Positions 1 to 8,588 of a DNA stretch of 64,000 nucleotides are shown here, piece by piece (the first letter of the stretch is position 1; each line of letters starts with the position of its first letter). The notes beneath the pieces were generated by a model. The model did no database searches and was not told where the DNA came from. It worked only from the letters and a program-made list of their open reading frames with translations. Source of the DNA: Micromonospora cremea (GTDB lineage Bacteria; Actinomycetota; Actinomycetes; Mycobacteriales; Micromonosporaceae); contig NZ_FSQT01000001.1 in NCBI RefSeq assembly GCF_900143515.1, positions 2,542,001 to 2,606,000 of the forward strand, in the 5' to 3' direction. Both the position numbers and the translations under genes were made by a program.

Positions 1-1
1 C

Positions 2-1420
2 TGGCTCACGATCAGCGCACGCCACGAAACCTTCGAGGTCAACGACGTCGAGGTCGGCGGGTGCATCATCCGTGACACTCCCGGATTCGCGGTCGGTGCG
101 TCCGACATTCGTGCACAGAACAATTCGCGCCGAGCGATGGCGGCGGTCGGACTCACGGACGTTGGCATCGCGGTACTGACTCCGCAGTTGGCGACCGCCG
201 AACGTGACGTGCTTCAGAAGCTGTTCACGCAGGGATGGCCGGTGGGGACGATGTGGTTCGTCATCTCGCGGTTCGACGAGGCGGGTGTGGACCCAGAGTA
301 CGACCTCGCGGAGTACCGGGAACTGAGTGATCGCAAGGTTCGCGAGTTGCGGGAACTGTTCGAATTGGACGACAGGACACCGGTATTCGTCGTCTCGCAG
401 GACCCGTTCCAGACGGCAGGGCAGGACACAGATCTCAGCCGAGAGACCTGGGATGACTTCCGTGGCTGGGACGGCATGAGAGACCTTGCGGATGCTTTCG
501 AGGCGGTGTCCCCCGCGGCACTGCCCGGATGGCGACATACGGCCGGGCAGCGGTACTGGACAGCGGTCCTGGACGAAACCGTGACCGAACTGCGGAGGCA
601 ACTGGCGGACTACACGGCACGTGCCGAAGTAGCTGCCGGTGGCGTCGCTCGCCGCGACGTATGGGAGAGCGAACTCGACACCTTCGATCGCGCCGCCCAC
701 GCGAGCCTTGACGGTCTCGTCGCGGAGGTGATACGCCGGTCGTGGGAGCCGAGTTCCGCCGCCGACGAACTTCAGGCCGAGATTCAGCGCACGCTCGACG
801 AGTGGTTCACCAAGCATGCGGCCCGCCTCCAACGGCTGCGGCAGTCGATCCGCAAGACCAAGGAGCGAGAGCGCGCGCGACCCTCCTGGGCCGGCTTTGC
901 TTCGCTGGTCGCGACCCTCGGGTCCGGGGAGGATGCCGCCACGACCCCGGCAGCACCCGGCGGTGTCGGAGAACATCTCGAGAAGGTCGGGACCATGTTG
1001 ATCGGTGCATTGAAGGCCGCGAACAATGCAGCCAATCCGATCGGCGGCGGGAAGGCCGGTTCGGCGAAGACGGCTGAGGGTTGGGGACGGCACATCGGCA
1101 CCGCCGAAGCCGTGCTTCCCCTTGTCGTCTACCTGGCGAAAGTCGTCGACGAGCAGAGAACGGATCGCGTGCGCCTGAACCAGGACAAGGCGGCGGCCGA
1201 CAAGCAACAACACATCGTCGCTGAGTGCACGCAGCGCGCTCGCGACACCTGGCAGCCGTTCGTCGACGACGTGCGTGAAGCGATCGTCGCGGAGACGAGA
1301 GACCAGGTCGACCTCGACGCGAGCCTGCGCCAACTCGTCGGGCAACTGCAAGAAGCTGTGGCGGAAGGCGAGGGTCTTTTTCGAGCGGGTACCGGGCCGC
1401 TGCTCGAGACAAAGGCGTAA
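2..1420 (+). CDS. Dynamin-like/GTPase-domain protein, 5' end outside window
   Basis: The reading frame is open to the left edge (codons start at base 2), so the true start lies upstream. An in-frame ATG at 137 is probably internal. The visible N-terminus holds RDTPGF, matching the G3 (DxxG) switch of P-loop GTPases, and a later stretch WFVISRFDEAG sits where the G4 base-recognition segment would be. The Walker A motif would be off the window. The remaining roughly 350 residues look helical and charged, with a Gly/Ala-rich hydrophobic stretch around bases 960-1060, as in dynamin-like or GIMAP-type proteins. No partner gene is visible on this side. Role unknown; GTPase assignment is an inference from motif order. 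Confidence 0.6.
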   Translation, partial: WLTISARHETFEVNDVEVGGCIIRDTPGFAVGASDIRAQNNSRRAMAAVGLTDVGIAVLTPQLATAERDVLQKLFTQGWPVGTMWFVISRFDEAGVDPEYDLAEYRELSDRKVRELRELFELDDRTPVFVVSQDPFQTAGQDTDLSRETWDDFRGWDGMRDLADAFEAVSPAALPGWRHTAGQRYWTAVLDETVTELRRQLADYTARAEVAAGGVARRDVWESELDTFDRAAHASLDGLVAEVIRRSWEPSSAADELQAEIQRTLDEWFTKHAARLQRLRQSIRKTKERERARPSWAGFASLVATLGSGEDAATTPAAPGGVGEHLEKVGTMLIGALKAANNAANPIGGGKAGSAKTAEGWGRHIGTAEAVLPLVVYLAKVVDEQRTDRVRLNQDKAAADKQQHIVAECTQRARDTWQPFVDDVREAIVAETRDQVDLDASLRQLVGQLQEAVAEGEGLFRAGTGPLLETKA

Positions 1421-1424
1421 GCGA

Positions 1425-1900
1425 GTGGGCCACTGCAACCCGACCTTGGCGTAGTGACGGTTGACGGACTTCTGTCGGCGGGACGGGCGGGTGCGGCGGC
1501 GTTTGAACGGGGTCCAGACGGCGCCGCAGGCGCCCTGGTAGCCCTTATCCACGAAGGTCTACACATTCGCGCTGGCCAGCGCGTCGATCAGGCCGTCAGT
1601 GCGGTCGCGGTCAGATCATGGTGCGAGCGGGCAGTGCGGCGCACGCCGAGACCAGCCGCCCGGCGGCGTCGGCGAGGACCTGCACGTTCACGCTGCAGCG
1701 CTTGTGCTTACCGGAGTCGTACGGCGTAGGTAGCGCCAGACGGTGGTAACCGACACCTCGATGCCGGCCGCGAGGCGGGTGAGGGTATCGCCGTTGCGAA
1801 GGTGGGCCGGGGTCATCAATGCCTGCTGCCGCGCGGGCAGCCTGCGCCAATGCCCGCCGAACGCGAACGCGGCCGTTGTTGACGAGGGAAAACGTACCGA
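1425..1900 (-). pseudogene. IS5-family (DDE) transposase remnant
   Basis: Reading the minus strand gives pieces of one transposase in several frames. About 1770-1860 encodes HLRNGDTLTRLAAG and TTVWRYLR (the N-terminal HTH region). About 1645-1725 encodes SGKHKR followed by VNVQVLADAAGRL. About 1437-1570 encodes VDKGYQGACGAVWTPFKRRR, the block around the last catalytic positions, then QKSVNRHYAKV. A segment normally lying between WRYLR and SGKHKR, including the first catalytic Asp, is deleted, and a TAG interrupts the frame before VDKGYQG. The element is dead. No terminal repeats were recognised. Confidence 0.75.
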
Positions 1901-1957
1901 GAACGATGCCAGCTGCTGAATGTGCCGCTGCTCGTGAAGCTGCCGGGCGCCATGTCG

Positions 1958-2356
1958 TCAGTGTCGGGGCGGACCGTCGCCGAGGCAGATGCCGCCGTGG
2001 ATGTCCCGCGCCTGCACCACCGGCCCGTGCACGTCACCAGAGACCGAGTTCGCGACACCGCCGGCGCCTTCGGCAAGGGTGACCTCGACCTGCGACCACC
2101 GCGCACGCAGCTCCGCACCGAAGGCCCTGTCGCGGCGCGATTCGCTGTCGAGGAGCTCGGCGAGGCGACCCACGGCCTCCGGTGACGGCTGTCGCAGAGC
2201 ACCCTCAATGACGGCATGCGAGGACGAATCGTGCTGAAACCGGGTGCGTAGAAATGCGATCAGGGAGGACACCGCCGCCCGCCCACTCTGGGCCAGCTCG
2301 GTTGTCGCCCACGCGATGAGCGTCGTCGCCGCGGTGACCATGATCGGGTCTGTCAT
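1958..2356 (-). CDS. Small helical protein with C-terminal RHIM-like amyloid motif (putative effector)
   Basis: 132 residues from the ATG at 2356, preceded by GGAAGGCGG. An upstream in-frame ATG at 2401 lacks a clear ribosome site. Residues 1-95 are predicted helical with hydrophobic faces (VTAATTLIAWATTELA near the N-terminus). Residues 103-123 hold SGDVHGPVVQARDIHGG. The same SG-x-VQARD-x-x-GG pattern occurs at the N-terminus of the NB-ARC receptor starting at 3353. In actinobacteria, BASS/RHIM-type motifs link an effector (often a membrane-active helical Bell-like domain) to an NLR receptor. It is transcribed divergently from the 2473-5752 cluster. Effector identity is inferred. Confidence 0.6.
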   Translation of the reverse strand: MTDPIMVTAATTLIAWATTELAQSGRAAVSSLIAFLRTRFQHDSSSHAVIEGALRQPSPEAVGRLAELLDSESRRDRAFGAELRARWSQVEVTLAEGAGGVANSVSGDVHGPVVQARDIHGGICLGDGPPRH

Positions 2357-2472
2357 GCGTCCGCCTTCCGCCATCGCACCCGGCTCGCGGAGATGCAACA
2401 CGGGCGACAGTCATCAAGAGAGTTCGATGTTACCGTGAGTGCTCGCACGAACACCTAATTCCGGAGGTCGCG

Positions 2473-2745
2473 ATGAGCGGACAGCGTTGGGAAGCGGACC
2501 CTACCGCCGACCTCACGCGCCGTTGGGGTAAGTCCTCCCACGAACTGGGCAACACTTCCGGCGACGGCAGCTGCCCCGACGTCTGGGAGTTGAGCAACGG
2601 CGACATCGCGGTGATCGGGCAGGACCTCACCGAGACCTACCAGGAACGACTTCCGGCCGGTGTCTCAGTGGATCCGGGCGAGCGGCTTATCATCATTCCC
2701 CGATCGACAATGATCGCGGCGAAGGTGAATATACCTGATGCATGA
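2473..2745 (+). CDS. Small conserved hypothetical protein paired with DUF6879 gene
   Basis: 90 residues, ATG preceded by CCGGAGG. No catalytic motif is visible. It contains GDGSCPDVWELSNGDIAVIGQDLT, a pattern I associate with short actinobacterial proteins encoded next to DUF6879 genes. Its stop codon overlaps the start of the next gene by 8 bases, so the two are probably translated together. Confidence 0.65.
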   Translation: MSGQRWEADPTADLTRRWGKSSHELGNTSGDGSCPDVWELSNGDIAVIGQDLTETYQERLPAGVSVDPGERLIIIPRSTMIAAKVNIPDA

Positions 2746-3349
2746 CCTGTTCCGCGGGGATCCTGGCGAGCAACTCCGCCTGGAGGACTACTGGGCGGAC
2801 TTTGAGGATCGATTCTGGCAGACCGGCGATCCGGGCTTCTGGAAGCTGGAACGCCAGCAGACCTTCAAGGAGCCCGGGGACGAGGGTTGGCAGGCGTTTG
2901 CCGACGGGCGGTGGGAGGATTCGCTGCGAATCCTCGACACGCGCCGCCCTGAATTCCAGAGCTACTACCGGCGGATCGCCCAGAACGGGTTCGCCACCCG
3001 CCGGGTACGGGTCGTCGAACAGCCCCTCACGCCTTACCTTCGATGGGAGCTGCACGTGCTGCGACTGCGGCACGAGTACGGCGGTATGACCCATGTGGTC
3101 GGCGCGGACGCGGTGGCGGCAGCCGAGTCGGGCGGTGTGGCGCCGGAGATCTACACCCTCGGCACCGAGGTGATGTACGAGGCCGTCTACGACGCCGACG
3201 GTGTGCTGACGCCCGCCCGCCGCTGGCGTGACCCCGACTTGGTGGCAAGCTGCCAATCCTTCATCGAGTCGCTCTACCAGGGCGGTGAGCCGCTGGACGA
3301 GTTCTTCGCCCGTGTGGTGGCGCCGATGGGGCCTCCCCGCGCGGGGTGA
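2738..3349 (+). CDS. DUF6879 family protein
   Basis: 203 residues starting at ATG 2738, overlapping the end of the preceding gene. The sequence matches the DUF6879 pattern by eye: DYWADFEDRFW near the N-terminus, then FKEPGDEGWQAFADGRWEDSL and YLRWELHVLRLRHEYGG in the centre, with an acidic Trp-rich end. Members commonly sit beside HTH regulators or NLR-type genes in actinobacteria; biochemical function is unknown. The next gene begins 3 bases after its stop, so it is in one transcription unit with the receptor. Confidence 0.75.
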   Translation: MHDLFRGDPGEQLRLEDYWADFEDRFWQTGDPGFWKLERQQTFKEPGDEGWQAFADGRWEDSLRILDTRRPEFQSYYRRIAQNGFATRRVRVVEQPLTPYLRWELHVLRLRHEYGGMTHVVGADAVAAAESGGVAPEIYTLGTEVMYEAVYDADGVLTPARRWRDPDLVASCQSFIESLYQGGEPLDEFFARVVAPMGPPRAG

Positions 3350-3352
3350 GAG

Positions 3353-5752
3353 ATGGAAGGCGCCGGGTCGGACGGAGCCGGGCAGCGGCCCGCTCAGGTG
3401 AACCGGTCCGCGCTGTCCGGACCGGCGGAGCTGGTCCAGGCCCGCGACGTGTACGGCGGTGTGCACTTCCACGGCGAGGCTGCTTCCCCGAAGCGACCGC
3501 AACAACTCCCCGGTGACGTCCGCAGTTTCGTCAACAGGGTGGAGGAGCTACAAACGCTCAACCGACTGCTGGCCGACGGGGACCGGAGCGTCGATGTCAG
3601 CCTGTCGGTGATCACCGGGACGGCCGGCGTCGGTAAGACCTCAGTCGCCCTGCGCTGGGCGCACAGCGTCCGGAGCAGGTTTCCTGACGGGCAGCTCTAC
3701 GCCAACCCGCGTGGTTACGATCCGGGCGAGCCGGCGCAGCCGGATCAGATCCTCGACCGCTTCCTGCGGGCCCTTGGCGTTCCATCTTCGGCGGTGCCAG
3801 CAGATCTGGATGAACGGGCGGCGCTGTACCGCTCCCGACTGGCCGGCCGGCGCGTACTGGTGGTGTTGGACAACGCCGCCACCGCGCGTCAGGTGCGCCC
3901 GCTGCTGCCTGGCACGGATCATTGCCTGGTCGTGGTCACCAGCCGGAACATGCTCTCTGGGCTGGCCACCCGCGATGGCGGTCGACGGCTGACGCTGCGC
4001 ATGTTGACCGAGGACGACGCCGTCACCCTGCTGCGCGGCATCACCTCGCCCTACCGCAGCGGCGACGACCCCGCCGAGCTGGGCGAGCTGGCCCGACTCT
4101 GCGCTCGGCTGCCCCTCGCACTGCGCATCGCCGCCGAACGGGCGACGAGCCGGCCATTCATGCCCCTCGGCGAGCTGATCGAGGATCTACGAGACGAGTC
4201 GGCCCTGTGGGACGCACTCACCGCCGAGGAAGACGAGGAGTCCGACGCGGTACGCGCGGTGTTTGCCTGGTCCTACCGCGCCCTGAACCCGACGGCCGCC
4301 CGACTGTTTCGACTTCTCGGGCTGCACCCTGGCCCCGACCTCAGTGCCCCGGCCGCCGCCGCGCTCACCGGCATGGCAGTGTCCCGGGTACGGCAGCCGC
4401 TCGACGCTCTGGTCAGCGCTCACCTGTTGGAGCAGAGCGCTCCGGGACGCTACCAACTCCACGACCTGCTGCGCGCCTACGCGGTCGACCAGGTCCGGCA
4501 CCTGGAGAGCGCAGAGGATCGGCAGGCGGCACTGCGCCGTGGGCTGGACTGGTATCTACACACCGCCGACGCCGCGCTGGCCCGCACTTTGCCCTTCTAC
4601 CGGACCGTAGCGTTGGATCCGCCGACCGACGTCACGCCGCTCGCCTTCGCGAGCAGCACCGAGGCGGACGCCTGGTTCGACGCCGAACGGGACAACCTGG
4701 TAGCCGCCACACGAGTGGCGGCCGACGCCGGCCTACCGCGGACCGCCTGGCAGCTGGCGGTGCTGCTGCGCAGCGTCTTCATGCATCAGAACGTCTTCGA
4801 GGGTTGGTTCGCGACGGCGCGGATCGGGGTGGCGGCAGCCCGCACGCTCGGCGACCGGCGCGGCGAGGCGGAGGCACTGGAAAGCCGCGGCAAGGCCCAC
4901 TTCCAAGCCCGCCAGCTCACCGAGGCCGCCGAACACCACCGGGCCGCACTGGTCATCCGGCGGGAGATCGGCGACGAGTACGGCACAGCAGTGTCAATCA
5001 ACGCGCTCGGGTTGCTGGGCCTGCGCAGTCGTCGTCTCACCGACTCACTCACCCACTTCGGCGAGAGTCTGGCGATCTTCGAGCGGCTCGGCAACCGCCG
5101 GTGGCAGGCCCTGCTGCTGAGCAACCTCGCCGAGACTCGCTACGAGCTGGGTGAGCTGACCGATGCTGCTGAGCTGCTGGATCGGGCACTCGTGGTGCAG
5201 CGGGAGATCGACGACCGGGGGCAGGAGGGCAATTCGCTCTTCTTCCTGAGCATGACCCTGCGGGAACTCGGCCGCACCGACGAGGCGCTCGCCGCGATCG
5301 AGTCGGCCATCGCCATCGCCGAGAGCGCGAGCCAGCTGTGGCTGGGGCACTGGCTGGTGGAGTACGCGCGGGTGCTGCGCGCCTTCGGTCGGCAAGCCGA
5401 GGCGCTGGAGGCCGTGCACCGGGCGGCCACAATTCAGCGCCAGCTCGGGGACCGCAGCCGCGAGGCGGTGGCCGTCGATGGTGCCGGTGAGGCTTACCGG
5501 GGGCTGGGGCAGGCGGACGAGGCGATCGCCTTCCACCTTCGCGCGGCGGCAGTCCACCGGCAGCTCGGCGACAATTGGCAACTCGCCCTGACGCTGGACC
5601 ACCTGGCCGCCGCGCTGACGGCGGCCGGCCGCTCCGAGGAAGCCGGACAGCACTGGAGGGAGGCTCACTCCCTGCTGGCCGGGTTCGACGACGTACGTGC
5701 TGCCGCGCTTTGCGAAGACATCGCGGCGTCGATATCAGGGAACACCGGATAA
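3353..5752 (+). CDS. NB-ARC/TPR receptor (NLR-like STAND ATPase) with N-terminal RHIM-like motif
   Basis: 799 residues. Residues 17-41 contain LSGPAELVQARDVYGGVHF, a RHIM/BASS-like motif matching the protein at 1958-2356. The NB-ARC follows: Walker A GTAGVGKTS at about 89-97, Walker B RRVLVVLDN near 165-175, the ARC helix RLPLALRIAAERA near 250, and the winged-helix HDLLRAYA near 370. From about 455 to the end come TPR-type repeats (repeated GEAEAL, ALxIxRxxGD and LGRxDEAL units), the sensor part. There is no SARP DNA-binding domain, so this is an NLR-like signalling protein and not an AfsR-type activator. It follows the DUF6879 gene by 3 bases. Confidence 0.85.
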   Translation: MEGAGSDGAGQRPAQVNRSALSGPAELVQARDVYGGVHFHGEAASPKRPQQLPGDVRSFVNRVEELQTLNRLLADGDRSVDVSLSVITGTAGVGKTSVALRWAHSVRSRFPDGQLYANPRGYDPGEPAQPDQILDRFLRALGVPSSAVPADLDERAALYRSRLAGRRVLVVLDNAATARQVRPLLPGTDHCLVVVTSRNMLSGLATRDGGRRLTLRMLTEDDAVTLLRGITSPYRSGDDPAELGELARLCARLPLALRIAAERATSRPFMPLGELIEDLRDESALWDALTAEEDEESDAVRAVFAWSYRALNPTAARLFRLLGLHPGPDLSAPAAAALTGMAVSRVRQPLDALVSAHLLEQSAPGRYQLHDLLRAYAVDQVRHLESAEDRQAALRRGLDWYLHTADAALARTLPFYRTVALDPPTDVTPLAFASSTEADAWFDAERDNLVAATRVAADAGLPRTAWQLAVLLRSVFMHQNVFEGWFATARIGVAAARTLGDRRGEAEALESRGKAHFQARQLTEAAEHHRAALVIRREIGDEYGTAVSINALGLLGLRSRRLTDSLTHFGESLAIFERLGNRRWQALLLSNLAETRYELGELTDAAELLDRALVVQREIDDRGQEGNSLFFLSMTLRELGRTDEALAAIESAIAIAESASQLWLGHWLVEYARVLRAFGRQAEALEAVHRAATIQRQLGDRSREAVAVDGAGEAYRGLGQADEAIAFHLRAAAVHRQLGDNWQLALTLDHLAAALTAAGRSEEAGQHWREAHSLLAGFDDVRAAALCEDIAASISGNTG

Positions 5753-5761
5753 GTCCACCCA

Positions 5762-6415
5762 ATGGGGCGTGCGCCAGTCGGGGGCGCAGCCAAGCCTCCA
5801 GGGCAGACAATCGCGATCTTCCATGTTCTACTGCCTTCCGTGACCACTGAGATCACGACGGGCCTCTTCGGCTTACTGGGCGCGCTCGTTGGTGGCGGCG
5901 CCACGTTCGCCGTCGGTTACCTGAGCACCCGCACCCAACGTGCTCAAGCCGAACAGGCTCGCGGCAATGAGCTCGCGGACGCCGAGCGGGCCCGGAGCAG
6001 CCAGCTCGCTGACGCGCGTAGCGGGGCCTACGTCGTGCTTTTGACCCGAGTGGACAGCTTCCTTGATCAAGCCCGAGAGCTCAGCGACCTACTGAACCTG
6101 CATCCCGAGGGTGAGCAGCCAACAGACCAGCACCGGCAGTACACGGCCGAATGGAACCAACTCGTCGCCGCCAACGCCGTCGTCCAGGTAGCCGGACCTG
6201 ATTCACTGGCGCAGCGCGCTCAGGCTCTGCTCGACGCGGTCGGCTCGCTCTCAGAAATCATCGACAAGCGGTACCGCGGCCGTCGTTGGCCGCCTGGGCT
6301 TGAGGCCGGCTGGGACCGTGCGCGCAAGGAGCGGCTGGAATTCCTACAGGCTGCCCGCCAGACGTACGTCGAGGGCTTCGTGATGGCTTCGCCCGCCACG
6401 GTCCACCCAAGCTAG
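5762..6415 (+). CDS. Membrane-anchored coiled-coil hypothetical protein
   Basis: Up to 217 residues from ATG 5762. GTG 5840 (VTTEITTGLFGLL) would give a cleaner N-terminus that begins just before the membrane segment; no strong ribosome site settles this. One transmembrane segment (GLFGLLGALVGGGATFAVGYL) is followed by a charged, Ala/Gln/Glu-rich helix (RTQRAQAEQARGNELADAERA) predicted as coiled coil, then a helical cytoplasmic domain. Common in actinobacteria; function unknown. It starts 9 bases after the NLR stop and could be co-transcribed with it. Confidence 0.6.
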   Translation: MGRAPVGGAAKPPGQTIAIFHVLLPSVTTEITTGLFGLLGALVGGGATFAVGYLSTRTQRAQAEQARGNELADAERARSSQLADARSGAYVVLLTRVDSFLDQARELSDLLNLHPEGEQPTDQHRQYTAEWNQLVAANAVVQVAGPDSLAQRAQALLDAVGSLSEIIDKRYRGRRWPPGLEAGWDRARKERLEFLQAARQTYVEGFVMASPATVHPS

Positions 6416-6438
6416 CCGCCCCCACCCGGGTGCGCCAC

Positions 6439-7218
6439 TCAAGGCCTTCCGGCGCTCCCGTACATGCCTCGTTCGGCCACCAAGGGTGAGGCCGGGAATC
6501 GCGCCAGAGCGGCCCAGTCCTCCATCGCGGCGACGAGGATCTTCTTAACCTGAGCCTTCGTTTCCTCAAGAGCAAGATCAATAAAGCACTGGCATCTCCT
6601 GATGTCATCACCGTTGAACAGACACAACAGCACTCCGGCCACCTGCAGCCCCCGCGCTGTAGCCACCATCTTGGCGTCGGAGGGCAGCGGGATGTTCGAC
6701 GCGAGTTGACGGGCGAAGGACTGCACGACCCTGTCACCGCCGAGGAGGCTGGCCAGCCAGGCCGCTATGACTCCGACCAGATCGTGCAGCATCTGCTTGC
6801 CGGCCAATACTGCCCCGGCCGTCTGCGCCAACAGCTTGCACCTCCTGCGGCGCCGCCGCCTGAAGAGCCTCTTCCAGGTCTCCTCGGCCACGTATTCCGT
6901 CACACGGTCGGACACAACATCAGCCCACCCGCCGTCGATAACCCCGACACAGAATTCGGCAGCCTTCTCGACGCGCTCTTGGCGGTGGCGTTCCTGGACT
7001 CCCCAACCCCATCCGCTCCCCCCGCGCGAAACGCTCCCGCCAGCGCCCCGCCGACCTGGGCTGGTCGATGCCCGAGACCGTCGTCTTGCCGATCTCTGCT
7101 TCGGATGTCGCGGCCCCGCCTCCGGCATTCCCACATGGCGGCCGCACCGTGCCCCTGGCACGCCCACCGGGTTCTTGCAGAGAGTGTTGTCCTTGCACCG
7201 GGCACGGCATCGAGGCAT
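6439..7218 (-). CDS. Hypothetical protein with N-terminal CCxxH zinc-finger-like motif
   Basis: 259 residues from ATG 7218 (GAGG about 10 bases upstream); GTG 7236 is an alternative. The first residues read CRARCKDNTLCKNPV then CGRH, a Cys/His spacing like small zinc-binding motifs. A basic Ser/Arg-rich linker follows. In the middle is a run of eight arginines (FRRRRRRRRCK), then a hydrophobic stretch (VGVIAAWLASLLGG). Codon use resembles its neighbours, so I take it as real, but no family is recognised. Convergent with the preceding gene. Confidence 0.5.
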   Translation of the reverse strand: MPRCRARCKDNTLCKNPVGVPGARCGRHVGMPEAGPRHPKQRSARRRSRASTSPGRRGAGGSVSRGGSGWGWGVQERHRQERVEKAAEFCVGVIDGGWADVVSDRVTEYVAEETWKRLFRRRRRRRCKLLAQTAGAVLAGKQMLHDLVGVIAAWLASLLGGDRVVQSFARQLASNIPLPSDAKMVATARGLQVAGVLLCLFNGDDIRRCQCFIDLALEETKAQVKKILVAAMEDWAALARFPASPLVAERGMYGSAGRP

Positions 7219-7569
7219 GCCGCCATCCTCATCCACACCAGAATGGATTGCTGTCGATATACTTACTCGGCGACTGGCGGTCCAAGCCTGCCTCCCCGGC
7301 GGACAATCCTCGTTCTGGGGCGGGTCCCGCCGATGCCGCTACTCCGGCCGACGAGACACTGCGCGATGCGCCGAGTTCCCCGGCAGGCAGGCGCCACCGA
7401 CGGCCGACGGCGTCGTGTACTCATTCTCCCGGGATGGCGCCGTCTTGGCCGTCCGGGTCCTCGATGGGCGGCGCCGGAAAAGGTCGTCGTCCAGTGCTCA
7501 ACTTGCCGCCAACTCCAGGCACCACGGACTCGGTTCCGGTTGGCAGAATTGGGCGGATGGGCGTTCCGA
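7219..7569. other. 351-bp interval without a recognised gene
   Basis: No reading frame here on either strand resembles a protein I know. The interval separates the zinc-finger gene (transcribed left) from a decayed lipoprotein gene (transcribed right) and should hold their promoters. I see no convincing -35/-10 pair. Confidence 0.4.
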
Positions 7570-8067
7570 TGGCTGACCTCCGCGCCGGGCTGCTGGCGAT
7601 GGCACTGGTTCTGACCCTTGTCGGCTGCTCCGACAGTGCCCCTGATGACGAGCCGACAGGGAGGGCCACCAGCGTGAGCCCGGCACCGGTACGGACCGAC
7701 CGAGACCCGGTCGCCACACGGTTCCGCGCCTCGGTGACTTCGTAAAGTTTCACTGGCAAGCGTCGATGGCCAGGGCTGACACCCGCGGCGTCCCCGGGCC
7801 GACCGACACACGCATCGAGGCCGTGGGCGTGCTGCGACCTGACACCCTGGCCACAACCATCAAAGGGTACGAATGGCAGCCCGCGCCGCCCAAGTGGGAC
7901 GCGCCGCTGAGCGCCAAGCTGCGCCCGTTCCTGCCGACCGACGGCACCTGGCAGGTCAGCGAGCAGTACGCCGCGGACGTGCGGACGTGCGGACGCCACA
8001 GTACAACCGCAACGTCTACCTCGATGCCGGCAGCGGCACGGTCCTCCTGCCGGTCATCGACAGTTGA
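7570..8067 (+). pseudogene. Lipoprotein gene broken by frameshifts, one from an 8-bp tandem duplication
   Basis: The ATG at 7570 begins a lipoprotein signal (ALVLTLVGCSD, Cys lipobox) and an acidic linker, but the frame stops at TAA 7743. The downstream protein resumes in the +1 frame (FVKFHWQASMARADTRG, then AVGVLRPDTLATTIKGYEW and DGTWQVSEQYAADV). It shifts again at a perfect tandem repeat of GTGCGGAC (7979-7986 and 7987-7994). Removing one copy restores ADVRTPQYNRNVYLDAGSG through to the TGA at 8065-8067. The original was a lipoprotein of about 165 residues, family not recognised. Confidence 0.7.
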
Positions 8068-8372
8068 CCCGACAGGCATCGCGCCCGGCCGGGAGCACTC
8101 TGCTGCGGTGGAAGCCCGCCACGCCGCTGATCGGGCTGAGCCTGCTGATGGCCGTCCCTGCCGCGTTCGGCACGGTGACCTGGTGATCCTTCCACGGGGT
8201 CGGATACCGGGTGCTGAGCGTCGTCATCTGTCTCGTCCTCACCGCACAACTGGCGGTGGCGGTCTCCATCGGCGTCCGGCCGAGCACAGACGTGTCCTGT
8301 ACGAGGGTCGGGCTGGTCGTTCTCGGCATCCTGCTCACCTGCGGCCTGGCCCGGATTCGCCACGAACTCTAA
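8064..8372 (+). pseudogene. Small membrane protein gene with in-frame stop
   Basis: A TTG at 8064 overlaps the stop of the lipoprotein gene, so the two were probably coupled. The frame encodes a first membrane segment (TPLIGLSLLMAVPAAFGTV), then TGA at 8184-8186. It continues in the same frame with two more hydrophobic segments (LSVVICLVLTAQLAVAVSI and VGLVVLGILLTCGLA), ending RIRHEL-TAA. The intact gene would make about 102 residues with three membrane segments. The stop, together with the broken upstream partner, indicates decay. Confidence 0.55.
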
Positions 8373-8391
8373 ACCGCACCCCACACCATTC

Positions 8392-8456
8392 CACCCCCGA
8401 CAGTACGCCGATTAAGCGCGCGTGGGAATTGCCGTGCTTAGCTGCTGTCGGGGGTG
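8392..8456. repeat. 12-bp perfect inverted repeat
   Basis: CACCCCCGACAG at 8392-8403 is repeated in inverted orientation (CTGTCGGGGGTG) at 8445-8456, 41 bases apart. It lies after the decayed membrane gene and about 130 bases before the XRE regulator. The spacer is long for a simple terminator. A transcript stem or a pair of protein-binding sites are both possible. Confidence 0.5.
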
Positions 8457-8588
8457 TCTTGTATGGTCAGAGACGTAGTTACTTGGCGTGGTAGCGCCCA
8501 ATGGAATTGATTCCCGGGTGCAACGGCCGCGCGTTTCACCGATGGCGTCCGGATGTAACAGAATGCAACATGGAGAGGGCGGGAGCCG

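Noticed and set aside
3353..5752. AfsR/SARP-type antibiotic regulator
   Set aside because: The protein begins with a RHIM-like motif and lacks the N-terminal OmpR-like DNA-binding and BTAD domains.
8064..8372. TGA at 8184 as a selenocysteine codon
   Set aside because: No SECIS-like structure is evident and the neighbouring gene is also broken, so decay is simpler.
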